Source of the DNA: Corynebacterium sanguinis
Lineage (GTDB): Bacteria; Actinomycetota; Actinomycetes; Mycobacteriales; Mycobacteriaceae
Length of the DNA stretch: 64,000 nt
Direction: 5' to 3'
Assembly: GCF_007641235.1 (NCBI RefSeq)
Contig: NZ_CP038157.1
Span: 1,922,001 to 1,986,000, forward strand
The first letter of the stretch is position 1. Every line of letters starts with the position of its first letter. This document shows, piece after piece, positions 1-9,742 of this stretch. The notes below the pieces were generated by a model. The model did no database searches, was not told the DNA's origin, and was given only the letters and a program-made list of their open reading frames with translations. The translations under genes were made by a program, and so were the position numbers.

Positions 1-1
1 C

Positions 2-370
2 GAGCAGTTCCAAGACGACGTCGACGAATTCATCTCCGACCTCACCACTTTTGCCACTGGCTCCTACCTGCGCGATGAGGACAAGGAGTTGTGGGACGAG
101 CCCTTCGACCCGAAAGTCCTTCCTGAGCTGAAGCAGAAGATCGAGGGCTTTCTCGACGCCCTTGAGCTGCTTGGTGACGACCCCGCCGGCGAGGACCTGA
201 AGAAAGTCATCGTGCCCTTCTATGCCTCGTTGAGCGAGTTCAACGCCGCGCACGCCAACGCCGTGCTGGAACCGGAGGAGAAGGCCGACCTGGAGTCGCT
301 GGTGTTCCAGGCGGCCGCAGCCACGGGCGCGGACGACGAGGCGCTGAACGAACTTCCCGAGCTGGAGTAG
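2..370 (+). CDS. Unknown acidic protein, C-terminal part (cut by window edge)
   Basis: The reading frame is open from the first complete codon of the window to a TAG, giving the last 122 residues of a longer protein whose start lies outside. The visible part is strongly acidic, has no membrane segment, and looks helical with many Leu, Glu and Asp residues. An in-frame TTG at 89 is a weak start and the frame continues upstream of it, so I treat the gene as truncated by the window rather than as a short gene. It ends one base before the HAD hydrolase start, suggesting co-transcription. I do not recognise a family. Confidence 0.7.
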   Translation, partial: EQFQDDVDEFISDLTTFATGSYLRDEDKELWDEPFDPKVLPELKQKIEGFLDALELLGDDPAGEDLKKVIVPFYASLSEFNAAHANAVLEPEEKADLESLVFQAAAATGADDEALNELPELE

Positions 371-371
371 C

Positions 372-1043
372 GTGCTACCTCCTGCGATTTTCTGGGACAT
401 GGACGGCACCCTCGTCGACACGGAGCCGCTGTGGGGCGTGGCCACCTACGAGCTGTCCGAAAAACTGGGCCGTCGGCTCACCCCCGAGCTGCGCGAAAAG
501 ACCATCGGCGGCAGCTTCGGCAACACGCTGGCGATCTGCGCCGCCCACGCTGGCGTCGAGCTCGGCCCCGGCGACTACGAGCGGTACAAAACCTGGATGT
601 ACAGCCGAATGGGCGAGCTCACCGCCGGTGACCTCACGCCCAACCCCGGGGTACAGAGCCTGCTCGCCGCGCTGCGCGAGGCTGGTGTGCCCATGCTGGT
701 CACCACCAACACCGAGCGCGTGCTTGCCGACGCCCTCATCAACGCCGTCGGCCGCGACTTCTTCGTCGACTCGATCGCCGGCGACGAGGTGGAGCGCACG
801 AAACCGGCGCCCGACATGTACCTGGAGGCGGCGCGCAGGGTCGGTTTCGACGCCCGCGACTGCCTGGTCTTCGAGGACTCCTGGGCGGGGATGAGCGCGG
901 CCGCCGCCGCGGGGTGCCGCGTGCTCGGTCTGGCGGAAACGGTGCCGGAGGGCGTCGTCAGTTTTGATCCCGCCAACTTCGTCGGGGCCGCGCTAGAGGA
1001 CGTTGCGCGGTGGTACGCGGAGATTGTGCAGCCGGTGCGATAG
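372..1043 (+). CDS. HAD-superfamily hydrolase (beta-phosphoglucomutase/phosphatase type)
   Basis: Cytosolic haloacid-dehalogenase-fold phosphatase of 223 residues, the normal size for subfamily IA. The N-terminus carries the nucleophile motif [14 protein letters not shown] Thr-rich motif II (VTTNT) lies near residue 113, the motif III lysine in TKPAPD, and motif IV in VFEDSWAG. The start is GTG, one base after the preceding stop. The next gene is hisE after 10 bases; in C. glutamicum a HAD protein also precedes hisE-hisG, so a link to histidine or nucleotide by-product clearance is possible, but the substrate cannot be read from the sequence. Confidence 0.88.
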   Translation: MLPPAIFWDMDGTLVDTEPLWGVATYELSEKLGRRLTPELREKTIGGSFGNTLAICAAHAGVELGPGDYERYKTWMYSRMGELTAGDLTPNPGVQSLLAALREAGVPMLVTTNTERVLADALINAVGRDFFVDSIAGDEVERTKPAPDMYLEAARRVGFDARDCLVFEDSWAGMSAAAAAGCRVLGLAETVPEGVVSFDPANFVGAALEDVARWYAEIVQPVR

Positions 1044-1053
1044 AGTAAACCCC

Positions 1054-1317
1054 GTGAAAAACTTCGATGAACTATTCGCCGAGCTCTCCGCCAAAGCCGC
1101 ATCCCGGCCGGCTGATTCCGGGACCGTCAAGGCCCTTGACAAGGGGGAGCATTTCATTGGCAAGAAAATCATCGAGGAGGCCGGCGAGGTATGGATCGCG
1201 GCCGAGTACCAGTCCGACGCGGAGCTCGCCGTGGAGATGAGCCAGCTCATCTACTGGACCCAGGTGATGATGCTCAAGCGCGGCCTGACCCCCGACGACG
1301 TGTACAAGTACCTCTAA
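1054..1317 (+). CDS. hisE: Phosphoribosyl-ATP pyrophosphatase
   Basis: Second enzyme of histidine biosynthesis: hydrolyses phosphoribosyl-ATP to phosphoribosyl-AMP and pyrophosphate in the cytosol. The 87-residue protein is a MazG-like all-helical HisE with the metal-binding acidic motif [14 protein letters not shown] around residues 37-50 and a second acidic helix ([10 protein letters not shown]). I chose GTG at 1054 (MKNFDELF), which gives the usual family N-terminus; an in-frame upstream GTG at 1003 would overlap the HAD gene. hisG follows after 16 bases, so the two form an operon. Confidence 0.95.
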   Translation: MKNFDELFAELSAKAASRPADSGTVKALDKGEHFIGKKIIEEAGEVWIAAEYQSDAELAVEMSQLIYWTQVMMLKRGLTPDDVYKYL

Positions 1318-1333
1318 ACAAGAACGGATCACC

Positions 1334-2182
1334 ATGATCAAGGTTGCAGTGCCAAACAAGGGCTCGCTGTCCGAAAAAGCCCTCGAGGTGCTCAAGGAGG
1401 CCGGCTACAAGGGCCGCGGCATCAACAAGTCCCTCAACGTCGTCGACGAGGAAAACGGCGTCGAGTTCTACTTCCTGCGCCCGAAAGACATCGCCATCTA
1501 CGTCGCCCAGGGCCACCTCGACCTCGGCATCACGGGTCGCGACCTGGCCGCCGACTCCGGTGCCGACGTCAACGAGGTCATGTCGCTCGGTTTCGGCTCT
1601 TCCACGTTCCGCTTCGCGGCCCCCGCCGATCAGCAGTGGAGCGTCGCGGACTTAGAGGGCAAGCGCATCGCCACCTCGTACCCGCACCTTGTGAAGACCT
1701 ACCTGGCGCAGCACGGGATCACGCCGAGCGACGTAACGCGACTAGACGGGGCAGTGGAGATCGCGATCAAGCTCGGCGTGGCCGACGTCATCGCCGACGT
1801 CGTCTCCACCGGCGCGACGCTGCGCCAGCAGGGCTTGGCCCCCTTCGGTGAGCCGCTGGTCAGCAGCGAGGCGGTTATCATCCGCCGCCGCGGCAACGAG
1901 GGCGGGCCGGACCACGACGTGCTGCTCAAGCGCATCCGCGGCATCCTCAACGCACAGAACTTCCTGATGGTCGACTACAACATCTCGCGCGACAACCTTA
2001 AGCGCGCCTCCGCCATCACCCCTGGTATTACCGGCCCCACCGTCTCCCCGCTCTCGCGCGAGGGGTGGGTGGCCGTGCGCGCCATGGTGCCGCGCAAGAA
2101 GGCGAACCAGACGATGGACGAGCTCGCCGCGGTAGGCGCGGAAGGTATCCTGGCCACGGAGCTTCGTATCGCGCGCCTCTAG
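1334..2182 (+). CDS. hisG: ATP phosphoribosyltransferase, long form
   Basis: First and feedback-controlled step of histidine biosynthesis: joins ATP and PRPP. The 282-residue length is that of the long hexameric HisG, with two periplasmic-binding-like catalytic lobes and a C-terminal ACT-like regulatory domain (roughly residues 210-282, starting [20 protein letters not shown]) that binds histidine in this family. Visible family motifs are [10 protein letters not shown] at the N-terminus and [10 protein letters not shown] near residue 65. ATG start with the sequence ACGGATCACC upstream, 16 bases after hisE. Confidence 0.96.
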   Translation: MIKVAVPNKGSLSEKALEVLKEAGYKGRGINKSLNVVDEENGVEFYFLRPKDIAIYVAQGHLDLGITGRDLAADSGADVNEVMSLGFGSSTFRFAAPADQQWSVADLEGKRIATSYPHLVKTYLAQHGITPSDVTRLDGAVEIAIKLGVADVIADVVSTGATLRQQGLAPFGEPLVSSEAVIIRRRGNEGGPDHDVLLKRIRGILNAQNFLMVDYNISRDNLKRASAITPGITGPTVSPLSREGWVAVRAMVPRKKANQTMDELAAVGAEGILATELRIARL

Positions 2183-2213
2183 TCGCCCGCCTTTGGTGGG
2201 TATCCTCACGGGT

Positions 2214-3641
2214 ATGGCTACTCGCATTGAAGAAGACCTGCTCGGCACCATGGACGTTCCCGCGAACGTGTACTACGGCGTGCACACGCTTCGCGCCGTG
2301 GACAACTTTCAAATTTCTGGCACGAAAATCAACGACATTCCCGACTTCATCCGCGGCATGGCTCAGGTGAAGAAGGCCGCCGCGATGGCGAACCGCCGCC
2401 TGCACGTCCTGCCGAAATCCAAGGCAGAGGCCATCATCTGGGCCTGCGACGAAATCATCGAACGCGGCCGCTGCCTGGATCAGTTCCCCATCGACATCTA
2501 CCAGGGCGGCGCCGGCACCTCGGTGAACATGAACGTCAACGAGGTCGTCGCCAACCTCGCGCTGGAGTACCTCGGCGAGGAAAAGGGTGCTTACGACGTC
2601 ATCAACCCCAACGACGACGTCAACATGTCGCAGTCCACCAACGACGCCTACCCGACGGGCTTCCGCCTGGGTCTCTACTACTCGGTGCAGGGCCTGCTGC
2701 ACCAGCTCGACGAGCTGCAGAAGGCATTTCGTGCCAAGGGCGACGAGTTCAACGACATTATCAAGATGGGCCGCACCCAGCTCCAGGACGCCGTGCCCAT
2801 GACGCTGGGCCAGGAGTTCACGGCGTTCGGCTCCAACCTGGGGGAGGAGCAGCGCACGATTTCCACCGCCGCGAACGCGCTTTTGGAGATCAACCTTGGT
2901 GCCACGGCGATCGGCACGGGGATTAACACCCCAAGCGGGTACCGCGACCAGGTGGTCGCAGCGCTGCGCGAGGTCACCGGCCTGGACATCCAGGCCTCAC
3001 CGGACCTCATCGAGGCCACCTCCGACACTGGCGGCTACGTGATGATGCACTCCGCGATCAAGCGCGCCGCGATGAAGCTGTCGAAGATCTGCAACGACCT
3101 GCGCCTGCTGTCCTCCGGCCCGCGCGCCGGCCTGAATGAGATTAATCTGCCGGAGCGCCAGGCGGGCTCCTCAATCATGCCGGCGAAGGTCAACCCGGTG
3201 ATCCCCGAGGTGGTCAACCAGGTCTGCTTCAAGGTCTTCGGCAACGACATCACCGTCTCCATGGCCGCGGAGGCCGGTCAGCTCCAGCTCAACGTTATGG
3301 AGCCGGTGATCGCGCAGTCCCTGTTCGGCTCCGTGAAGCTTCTCAGCAACGCCTCGGCCACCCTGCGCGAGAAGTGCGTCACCGGCATCACGGCCAACCG
3401 CGAGGTGTGCGAGGCCTACGTGACCAACTCGATTGGCATCATCACCTACCTCAACCCGCTGATCGGCCACCACAACGGCGACCTGGTGGGCAAGGAGGCC
3501 GCCCGGACCGGTCGCGGCGTGCGCGAACTGATCCTGGAGAAGGGCCTGCTCACGGAGGAGGAGCTCAACCGGGCGCTGAGCAAGGAAAACCTCATGCACC
3601 CCGAGTTCCGCGGCAAGCTCTACCTCGACGACGAGTCCTAG
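2214..3641 (+). CDS. aspA: Aspartate ammonia-lyase
   Basis: Cytosolic tetrameric lyase interconverting aspartate with fumarate and ammonia. The 475 residues match the aspartase/fumarase superfamily; the signature [12 protein letters not shown], with the catalytic serine of the SS loop, is at about residue 320, and QSTNDAYPT near 140 is the second conserved region. Fumarase C is a possible alternative, but the N-terminal [23 protein letters not shown] and the C-terminal extension fit aspartase, and aspA follows hisEG in C. glutamicum. I chose ATG 2214 (MATRIEED) over in-frame GTG 2193. Its stop overlaps the convergent nuclease stop by four bases. Confidence 0.92.
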   Translation: MATRIEEDLLGTMDVPANVYYGVHTLRAVDNFQISGTKINDIPDFIRGMAQVKKAAAMANRRLHVLPKSKAEAIIWACDEIIERGRCLDQFPIDIYQGGAGTSVNMNVNEVVANLALEYLGEEKGAYDVINPNDDVNMSQSTNDAYPTGFRLGLYYSVQGLLHQLDELQKAFRAKGDEFNDIIKMGRTQLQDAVPMTLGQEFTAFGSNLGEEQRTISTAANALLEINLGATAIGTGINTPSGYRDQVVAALREVTGLDIQASPDLIEATSDTGGYVMMHSAIKRAAMKLSKICNDLRLLSSGPRAGLNEINLPERQAGSSIMPAKVNPVIPEVVNQVCFKVFGNDITVSMAAEAGQLQLNVMEPVIAQSLFGSVKLLSNASATLREKCVTGITANREVCEAYVTNSIGIITYLNPLIGHHNGDLVGKEAARTGRGVRELILEKGLLTEEELNRALSKENLMHPEFRGKLYLDDES

Positions 3642-4429
3642 CTCGGCCACCCCGGGTACTCCGGCGGGGTGCCGTCGAACGCGGGGCAGATGTCCTGGAA
3701 CGAGCACCAGTCGCACAGCTTCGAGGTGCGGGGGCGGAAACGCCCCTCGCGCCCGTCCGCCTCGATCTTTGCCCACAGGTCACCCAGGTCGCGCTCGAAG
3801 TACTCCAGCTCCTCGCGCGATGGGGTCAGGATCATCGAGTCGATGACCTTGAGGTACATCAGCCGCAGCTGGGCCGGGATGGTGCCGAAGAACCGCCAGT
3901 ACACCAGCGCGTAGAAGCGCATTTGGAACTGCGCGTCCGCGGAGTAGCGGGGCAGTGGCTTTTTGCCCGTCTTGTAGTCGACGACGCGCACCTCGCCGGT
4001 GGGTGCGACGTCGACGCGGTCGATGAAGCCGCGCACGGGCACACCGTTGGGCAGCACCCCGTCGACGTACATTTCCTGCTCGGTGGAGTCGAAGCCGAGC
4101 GGGTTTTCCATGTGGAAGTAGCCGCGGATCAGCGTGCGGGCGTCGATAAGCAGCTGCTGGCGGTCGCTGATGGGCTCGACGACCTCGGGGTCCTGCTCGA
4201 TGAGACGCTCCCACGCCGGCACGATGGCCTTGACCGCGGCGGGGTACGTGCGCTGCTCGCGCGGCCAGCTGTGCATCTCCTCGAGCACGGCGTGCACCAG
4301 CGTGCCTTTGACTTGCGCCTCGGTTTTGGGCTCAGGCAGGCGGTCGATGGCGCGGAAGCGGTAGAGCAGCGGGCACTGCTTGTAGTCGCTGGCTCGGGAG
4401 GGGGATAGGGCGAGTGGTCGAGAAGTCAT
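3638..4429 (-). CDS. RecB-family PD-(D/E)XK nuclease with Fe-S cysteines
   Basis: Probable DNA nuclease of the RecB/AddB/Cas4 fold, 263 residues. The nuclease core is seen as RGFIDRVDV followed by [12 protein letters not shown], which supplies the Asp and the D-x-K catalytic residues around residues 140-165. One Cys near the N-terminus ([11 protein letters not shown]) and a C-terminal group ([13 protein letters not shown]) make the four-Cys set that holds a 4Fe-4S cluster in Cas4 and AddB proteins. The mycobacterial counterpart is Rv2119, also near hisG and trmI. There is no CRISPR locus here, so a general repair role is more likely. ATG 4429 fits a divergent arrangement with the M18 peptidase. 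Confidence 0.85.
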   Translation of the reverse strand: MTSRPLALSPSRASDYKQCPLLYRFRAIDRLPEPKTEAQVKGTLVHAVLEEMHSWPREQRTYPAAVKAIVPAWERLIEQDPEVVEPISDRQQLLIDARTLIRGYFHMENPLGFDSTEQEMYVDGVLPNGVPVRGFIDRVDVAPTGEVRVVDYKTGKKPLPRYSADAQFQMRFYALVYWRFFGTIPAQLRLMYLKVIDSMILTPSREELEYFERDLGDLWAKIEADGREGRFRPRTSKLCDWCSFQDICPAFDGTPPEYPGWPS

Positions 4430-4455
4430 TGTGCCCCTCATCTTAGAGTGGGGGT

Positions 4456-5661
4456 ATGACACTCACCGATACCGCGGACTTCCTGAAGTTCCTCGACGCC
4501 AGCCCGTCAGCGTTCCACGCCGCGGTCAACGTCGAGAGCATGCTTATCGACGCCGGCTACGCCCCGGATTCCGACCTCACGCCCGGCGGGCACGTGGTCG
4601 TTAGCGGCGGCGCGGTGCTCGCGTGGTGGGTGCCGCGCAAGTCGAACCCGCGCGTGCGCATCGTGGGCTCGCACACGGATTCGCCGGGGCTGATGGTCAA
4701 GCCGGATCCGGATTTTGTGCGGGAGGGTTTTACGCAGGTCGCTGTCGAGGTCTACGGCGGGCCGATTCTGTCGAGTTGGTTTGATCGCGACCTCCGCTTT
4801 GCGGGCCGGGTGGTGTGCGCGGACGGCTCGGTGAAGCTGGTGGACACCGGCGCGGTGGCCCGGGTGCCGAACTTGGCGATCCACCTGACGCGGGGGGCGG
4901 ACCAGGGCATTGACCGGCAGGTCCACCTGCAGCCCATTGTGGGTGGGAACCTGCCGTTGTCCGAGCTCGTTGCTCGCGCGGCTGGCGTGGACGCCGGTGA
5001 GATTGTGGCGCATGAGCTGATCTCGGCGGACACGCAGCCGGCCGCGGTTGTCGGCGACTCGGTCATGTCCGGTCGCTTGGACAATCTATCGAGCGTGTTC
5101 GCCTCCGTGCAGGCGCTGCTTCGCGCGCAGGACTCCGCCGAGGATGTTCTCGTGCTCGCGGCGTTTAACCACGAGGAGGTGGGCTCGGCCTCAACGACGG
5201 GTGCCGGGGGTCCTTTGCTAGAAAGGCTGTTGGCGCGCATTACGGCGAGCCTCGGCGATCCGCTGGACTTTTACACAGGCTCGCTGGCGGTGTCGGCAGA
5301 CGCTGCGCATTCGGTGCACCCGAACTACCCAGGCAAGCACGATCCGACGCACCGCCCGCTGCTGGGCAAGGGCCCGGTGCTTAAGATCAACGCGAATCAG
5401 CGCTACGCCTCGGACGCGGTGAGCTCCGCGGCCTGGATCCGCGCGGCGCGCGCGGCGAACGTGCCCGTGCAAACGTTCGTCGGCCACAACGACGTGCCGT
5501 GCGGTTCAACCATCGGCCCGATTTCGGCGACGCGGCTCGGCATCCCGACGGTGGATGTCGGTGTTCCGCTTTTGTCGATGCACTCGGCGCGCGAGCAAGT
5601 GGGTGTTCAGGACATGGCCTGGTTTACTGAAGCCCTAGCGGCGTTCTTGCGTGGAGACTAG
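4456..5661 (+). CDS. M18-family metalloaminopeptidase
   Basis: Zinc or cobalt aminopeptidase of the aspartyl-aminopeptidase family, 401 residues, normal size. Metal and catalytic residues are visible in order: His-Thr-Asp in VGSHTDSPGL (about residue 75), Asp in SGRLDNLSS (about 210), the Glu-Glu pair in FNHEEVGSAS (about 240), and the terminal His in SMHSAREQVG (about 375). It removes N-terminal, mainly acidic or neutral, residues from peptides in the cytosol. It is divergent from the RecB-like gene with only 26 bases between the starts, so the two promoters overlap. A strong hairpin follows it. Confidence 0.92.
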   Translation: MTLTDTADFLKFLDASPSAFHAAVNVESMLIDAGYAPDSDLTPGGHVVVSGGAVLAWWVPRKSNPRVRIVGSHTDSPGLMVKPDPDFVREGFTQVAVEVYGGPILSSWFDRDLRFAGRVVCADGSVKLVDTGAVARVPNLAIHLTRGADQGIDRQVHLQPIVGGNLPLSELVARAAGVDAGEIVAHELISADTQPAAVVGDSVMSGRLDNLSSVFASVQALLRAQDSAEDVLVLAAFNHEEVGSASTTGAGGPLLERLLARITASLGDPLDFYTGSLAVSADAAHSVHPNYPGKHDPTHRPLLGKGPVLKINANQRYASDAVSSAAWIRAARAANVPVQTFVGHNDVPCGSTIGPISATRLGIPTVDVGVPLLSMHSAREQVGVQDMAWFTEALAAFLRGD

Positions 5662-5674
5662 GTGGTTCCACCGT

Positions 5675-5707
5675 GCGCCCGCCGCCGACCCCCTCGGCGG
5701 CGGGCGC
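5675..5707 (+). terminator. Hairpin after the M18 peptidase gene
   Basis: A perfect 14-base-pair GC-rich stem (left arm 5675-5688, right arm 5694-5707) with a five-C loop lies 14 bases after the aminopeptidase stop. The T tract after it is poor (GTTTAC), so it is either a weak intrinsic terminator or an RNA 3'-end stabiliser. Confidence 0.65.
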
Positions 5708-5818
5708 GTTTACAGTGTGACCGCTTATTTTTCCGGATCCTTGTCTCGCCTAAGTTTTTATCAGTGACTCATACGCCTCGCAACAGGACAGCTTAATTTT
5801 ATGCACGAAGGAGAACCG

Positions 5819-6652
5819 ATGTACTCAGGACCGTTCCAAGCGGGCGATAAAGTCCAGCTCACGGACGCTAAGCGGCGCCATTTCACCATCGAGCTAGTCG
5901 AGGGCGGGCAGTTCCATACCCACAAGGGCATCGTGGCCCACGACGACATCATCGGCATTGACGAGGGCAGCGTCGTTCGTTCATCCCTGGGCTCCGATTA
6001 CCTGTGCTTCCGCCACCTTCTCGTGGACCACGTGCTATCCATGCCGCGCGGCGCGGCCGTGATTTACCCCAAGGACGCCGCCCAGATCCTAGTCGAGGGC
6101 GACATTTTCATGGGCGCGCGTGTGCTCGAGGCCGGCGCGGGCTCTGGGGCACTGTCGATGTCGTTGCTCCGCGCCGTCGGCCCGGAGGGCAAGGTTTTCT
6201 CCTACGAGATCCGCGAGGACCACTTCGCGTTCGCGCGTGACAACGTCGCGGAGTACTTCGGCTCGGAACCCGCCTGGTGGGAGCCGCGTTTGGGCGACTT
6301 CGGCGAGGTGACGCGCGAGGATGTGGGTGGCCCCGTTGACCGAATCATCCTGGACATGGTCGAGCCGTGGCTGTTCATTAACACGGTCAAGGACCTGCTC
6401 ATCCCGGGCGGGGTGTTCATGACGTACGTGGCCACCGTTCCGCAGCTGATGAACATCATGGAGGCAATCCGCGAGGCGAAATGCTTCACGGAGCCCAGGG
6501 CGTGGGAGACCCTGCTGCGCGAGTGGAAGGTCGAGGGGCTGGCGACGCGCCCTGAGCACCGGATGAATGCCCACACTGCGTTTTTGGTGTGGACTCGCAG
6601 GCTTGCCGACGGCGTCACGCCCCCGCGTCCCCAGCGCAAAGCCCGCAGGTAG
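5819..6652 (+). CDS. trmI: tRNA (adenine-58-N1)-methyltransferase
   Basis: SAM-dependent enzyme that makes m1A at position 58 of the tRNA T-loop, active as a homotetramer. The 277-residue protein has a small N-terminal beta domain (FQAGDKVQLTDAKRRH), a Rossmann fold with motif I VLEAGAGSGALS at about residue 103, and the acidic EIREDH after strand 2. The start was set at ATG 5819 because a GAAGGAG Shine-Dalgarno lies six bases upstream; an earlier ATG at 5801 has none. Mycobacterial trmI is likewise close to the proteasomal ATPase gene. It ends nine bases before ARC, so the two are probably co-transcribed. Confidence 0.93.
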   Translation: MYSGPFQAGDKVQLTDAKRRHFTIELVEGGQFHTHKGIVAHDDIIGIDEGSVVRSSLGSDYLCFRHLLVDHVLSMPRGAAVIYPKDAAQILVEGDIFMGARVLEAGAGSGALSMSLLRAVGPEGKVFSYEIREDHFAFARDNVAEYFGSEPAWWEPRLGDFGEVTREDVGGPVDRIILDMVEPWLFINTVKDLLIPGGVFMTYVATVPQLMNIMEAIREAKCFTEPRAWETLLREWKVEGLATRPEHRMNAHTAFLVWTRRLADGVTPPRPQRKARR

Positions 6653-6661
6653 GGTGGACTT

Positions 6662-8176
6662 ATGATCGAGGATGACGCTTTCGGCCCGCAGCTGCGCGAA
6701 CTCAAGCGCGAGAACCAGGCGATGGGCGCCCGCAATAAGCAGCTCGCGGAGCTGCTGAAGGCCTCCCGCGACAAGCTCAACGACCTGTACGCCCAGCTTG
6801 AGTCTCTCGAAGAGCCCGCTAACCCCTACGGTGTCTACCTGTCTGGGTCGCGCAAGGGCATGGAGGCTGAGATCTTCACCTCGGGGCGGCGCATGCGCGT
6901 GAAGGTGTCGCCGAACGTCGCCCCCGGCTCGCTCGTGCCGGGCACCCTCGTCCGGCTTGGCGACGGCACCGTGATCGTCGAGGCCTGCGGTTTCGACAGC
7001 GCGGGCCAGCTCGGGACGATGGTCGAGCGCATCGGCACGGATCGCGCCGTCGTCGCCGACCAGCAGGGCGGCGAATCGCTAGTCCATCTCGCCCAGCCCC
7101 TGCTCGACACCGCCCGCTCGGGTGACACCCTCCTGTTCGACCCCCGCGTCGGCTTCGCCTACGAGCGCGTGCCCAAGACCGAGGTCAACCAGCTGTCGTT
7201 GGAGGAAGTGCCGGACGTGACCTACGCCGACATCGGCGGGCTGTCCACCCAGATCGAAACGATCCGCGACTCGGTGGAGCTGCCATTCGTCCACCCGGAG
7301 CTGTACAAGGCCTACGACCTCGCTCCGCCGAAAGGCCTGCTGCTGTACGGCCCGCCCGGCTGCGGCAAGACACTCATCGCGAAAGCCGTTGCGAACTCGC
7401 TGTCCAGCAGCATCGGTGAGGGCGGTTCGGCCCACTTCATCAACGTCAAGGGCCCGGAACTGCTGAACAAGTACGTCGGCGAGACCGAGCGCCGCATCCG
7501 GCTGATCTTCGAGCGCGCCCGCGAGCTCGCCTCCGAGGGCCGGCCGGTGATCGTTTTCTTTGACGAGATGGAATCGATCTTCCGCACCCGCGGCTCCGGG
7601 GTTTCCTCCGACATGGAAACCACGGTCGTGCCGCAGCTGCTCACCGAGATCGACGGCGTAGAGGGCCTCGCTAACGTCATCGTCATCGGCGCGACCAACC
7701 GCGAGGAGCTCATCGACCCGGCAATCCTGCGCCCGGGCCGCCTCGACATCAAAATCCGCGTCTCCCGCCCCACAAAGGACGAGGCCAAAGACATCTTTGC
7801 GCGCCACCTCACCGAATCCGTCCCCCACGCGGAGCCCGTGCCCTCGCTTATCGACGCCGCCGTCGACGCCCTCTTCGCCCCGCGCCCGTTCGTCCGCCTC
7901 GAGCTTGTCGACGGCTCCACCGAGATGCTCCACTACCACGACTTCGTCTCCGGAGCGATGATCGCGAACGTCGTCGCCAGGGCGAAGAAGCTAGCTATTA
8001 AGGACCACGCCTCGGGGGCGTCGTCAAGCGGCTTGAGCGCCGAACACCTGCGCATCGCCGTTCGAGCGGAGCAGGACGAGAACGAAGACCTGCCGAACAC
8101 CGCGAACCCCGACGAGTGGGCGCGCATCACCGGGCGGCAGGGCCGGCGCGTCGTCGGTGCGGAGGTCGTGGGGTAG
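6662..8176 (+). CDS. arc: ARC/Mpa-type AAA ATPase of the pupylation system
   Basis: Hexameric ring ATPase that binds Pup-tagged proteins and unfolds or releases them. In order: an N-terminal coiled coil (about residues 10-50) that captures Pup in the family, interdomain OB folds (about 55-190), then a AAA module with Walker A GPPGCGKT at about 230, Walker [13 protein letters not shown] near 300, and sensor and arginine-finger region [21 protein letters not shown] near 340. Mycobacterial Mpa ends in a Gln-Tyr-Leu tail that docks on the 20S proteasome; this protein ends [11 protein letters not shown] and lacks it. With no prcBA genes here, it fits the corynebacterial proteasome-free type. Confidence 0.94.
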   Translation: MIEDDAFGPQLRELKRENQAMGARNKQLAELLKASRDKLNDLYAQLESLEEPANPYGVYLSGSRKGMEAEIFTSGRRMRVKVSPNVAPGSLVPGTLVRLGDGTVIVEACGFDSAGQLGTMVERIGTDRAVVADQQGGESLVHLAQPLLDTARSGDTLLFDPRVGFAYERVPKTEVNQLSLEEVPDVTYADIGGLSTQIETIRDSVELPFVHPELYKAYDLAPPKGLLLYGPPGCGKTLIAKAVANSLSSSIGEGGSAHFINVKGPELLNKYVGETERRIRLIFERARELASEGRPVIVFFDEMESIFRTRGSGVSSDMETTVVPQLLTEIDGVEGLANVIVIGATNREELIDPAILRPGRLDIKIRVSRPTKDEAKDIFARHLTESVPHAEPVPSLIDAAVDALFAPRPFVRLELVDGSTEMLHYHDFVSGAMIANVVARAKKLAIKDHASGASSSGLSAEHLRIAVRAEQDENEDLPNTANPDEWARITGRQGRRVVGAEVVG

Positions 8177-8178
8177 CT

Positions 8179-8382
8179 AGTCCGCAATGCGGAGTGATTC
8201 GGGCTTAATTTGGGCTGGAAGGCGTTTGGTGACTCATCAACCGAGTCCGCAATGCGGAGTCGCTAGACCCCAGCCATGGCCTAGAACCGTTCGGTGACGC
8301 GTCATGCTAGTCCGCAATGCGGACTCGCAAGCCGCCCAAACGCGCCTGCCCCAACCTCTCGAACGAGTCCGCAATGCGGACT
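8179..8382. repeat. Palindrome array 1 (four copies, TCCGCAATGCGGA)
   Basis: The 330-base gap between arc and the HNH gene holds four exact copies of the 13-mer TCCGCAATGCGGA at 8181-8193, 8246-8258, 8311-8323 and 8368-8380, each preceded by AG and followed by a T-rich or CT end. Steps are 65, 65 and 57 bases. The odd centre (AAT) gives an orientation, and all four read the same way. In copies two and three an 8-base palindrome-like GAC-NN-GTC word sits on the left at a fixed distance. The spacers are not similar enough to be a tandem duplication. No ORF of substance lies here. Confidence 0.9.
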
Positions 8383-8454
8383 TTGAACCCAACGTCATAA
8401 GCATTGCTATCACCTACGTTTCCCTAGCTCAACGCACATGTCTGACCCCCTTGT

Positions 8455-8460
8455 TATAGT
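8455..8460 (+). promoter_or_regulatory. Probable -10 element of the HNH gene
   Basis: TATAGT, a good match to the actinobacterial -10 hexamer, lies 46 bases before the ATG of the HNH gene. No convincing -35 hexamer is seen at the usual distance. The gene has the purine-rich ribosome-binding stretch GGGGGAAC just before its ATG. Confidence 0.5.
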
Positions 8461-8506
8461 GCACCCTTAACCGCATCGAACACTCGATCTAGTCACTGGG
8501 GGAACC

Positions 8507-9742
8507 ATGTCAACAACGATCACCGACCTCGACCATCATCAATCGCCGGGCGCAATCGTCGAGACGATTCAGCAAGGCTTCGGATCATTCACACGCAAGA
8601 AAGCCGCGGTGCTCATGGCCGTCGCGCTTTTCGACGCTCTCAAACTCGCAACCCGCTACGGTTCGCCATCCACTGCGCTGTGGATGGTCCGAACCCTGTC
8701 GTTGTCCAACTCAACCGCGCACGAGTACGTGAAAGTGGCTCGCGCAATGCTCGAATTCAACCTGATGTCGAGCGCCTTTCTAGAAGGCCGCATCTTCTAT
8801 TCCAAGGTGCGTTTAATTCTGCCGCACATGACCGCCGAGAATGAAGCGGAATTGGTGGAGTTAGCCGCGTCGATGACCTACCACGAGCTGGAGCTCGCGT
8901 TGCTGCGCTACCGCAAATCGGGGGAAGGCCTCGCGCGCAAGTCGTATGTGCGCCTGAAAGCCCGCAGCGACGGAAGGATCGGCATGTGGGCCGACTTCAA
9001 CGCCGCGGAGGGCGCGCGCGTGATGGCGGCGATGAAGGTGGGCGAGCTTGCCTTTCACGACGTCGATTGGGACGCGCTACGCGACCCCAGCGGGCAGATT
9101 GACAAGGGCAAGCTCGGTGCCGAGATCGACGAGCGGACAGCCGGCTGCTCAGGCTTCGGCCTGCCCCTGGGGGAGGCCCTAGTCAGCGCGTTTATGGGCG
9201 TCGTCAACATCGCCTTGACGCGGCCGAAGAACTCTCTGCGCGCACCGGGAGCGCACGTCAACGTCGTGATGACCACCGACGGCGGCGCCTACCTTCCCAA
9301 CAACCCTGGCGCATCGTCCGACGCGGTGAAAAACTTCCTCAGCAACGCGTCCTACAGGGTCAACCGGGTTGACGAGCACGGGCTCGTTCTCAATACGGGC
9401 CGCGCCTTCCGCCTCGCCAACGACGCCCAGGTCAACGCGCTAATGCTGATGTGGCGCGGGCAATGCGCAATGCCAGGGTGCAGCCACACGCGCTTCATGG
9501 AGATGCACCACATCCACGATTGGGCCGACGGCGGCGCGTCTGACCTGGATAATCTGCTGCCGCTGTGCTCGGCCTGCCACAGCCTCGTCACCGACGGGGC
9601 GGTCACCATCCGCAAGGAGTTGGGCGACATCCACTTCGTCTTCCCCGACGGCACCAGGTACGTCAGCCACAACCGCGCCCTGCCGGTGCGCGACGACGAC
9701 GCTCTCACCCTCGAGGAGTTCAACTCGGCCGCGTGGTGCTAG
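8507..9742 (+). CDS. HNH endonuclease-signature protein of the 13E12/DUF222 type
   Basis: A 411-residue protein with a helical N-terminal region of the kind found in the actinobacterial 13E12/DUF222 repeat family and a C-terminal HNH nuclease domain. The nuclease part (about residues 315-370) shows the zinc-binding CAMPGC, the catalytic MHHIHDW, and LDNLLPLCSACHSLV with the second Cys pair and final His. These proteins are multi-copy in many actinobacteria and their cellular role is unknown. It interrupts the Pup locus together with pdxRST and sits directly beside palindrome array 1. Its end overlaps the convergent pdxR by 23 bases. ATG 8507 follows GGGGGAACC. Confidence 0.85.
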   Translation: MSTTITDLDHHQSPGAIVETIQQGFGSFTRKKAAVLMAVALFDALKLATRYGSPSTALWMVRTLSLSNSTAHEYVKVARAMLEFNLMSSAFLEGRIFYSKVRLILPHMTAENEAELVELAASMTYHELELALLRYRKSGEGLARKSYVRLKARSDGRIGMWADFNAAEGARVMAAMKVGELAFHDVDWDALRDPSGQIDKGKLGAEIDERTAGCSGFGLPLGEALVSAFMGVVNIALTRPKNSLRAPGAHVNVVMTTDGGAYLPNNPGASSDAVKNFLSNASYRVNRVDEHGLVLNTGRAFRLANDAQVNALMLMWRGQCAMPGCSHTRFMEMHHIHDWADGGASDLDNLLPLCSACHSLVTDGAVTIRKELGDIHFVFPDGTRYVSHNRALPVRDDDALTLEEFNSAAWC

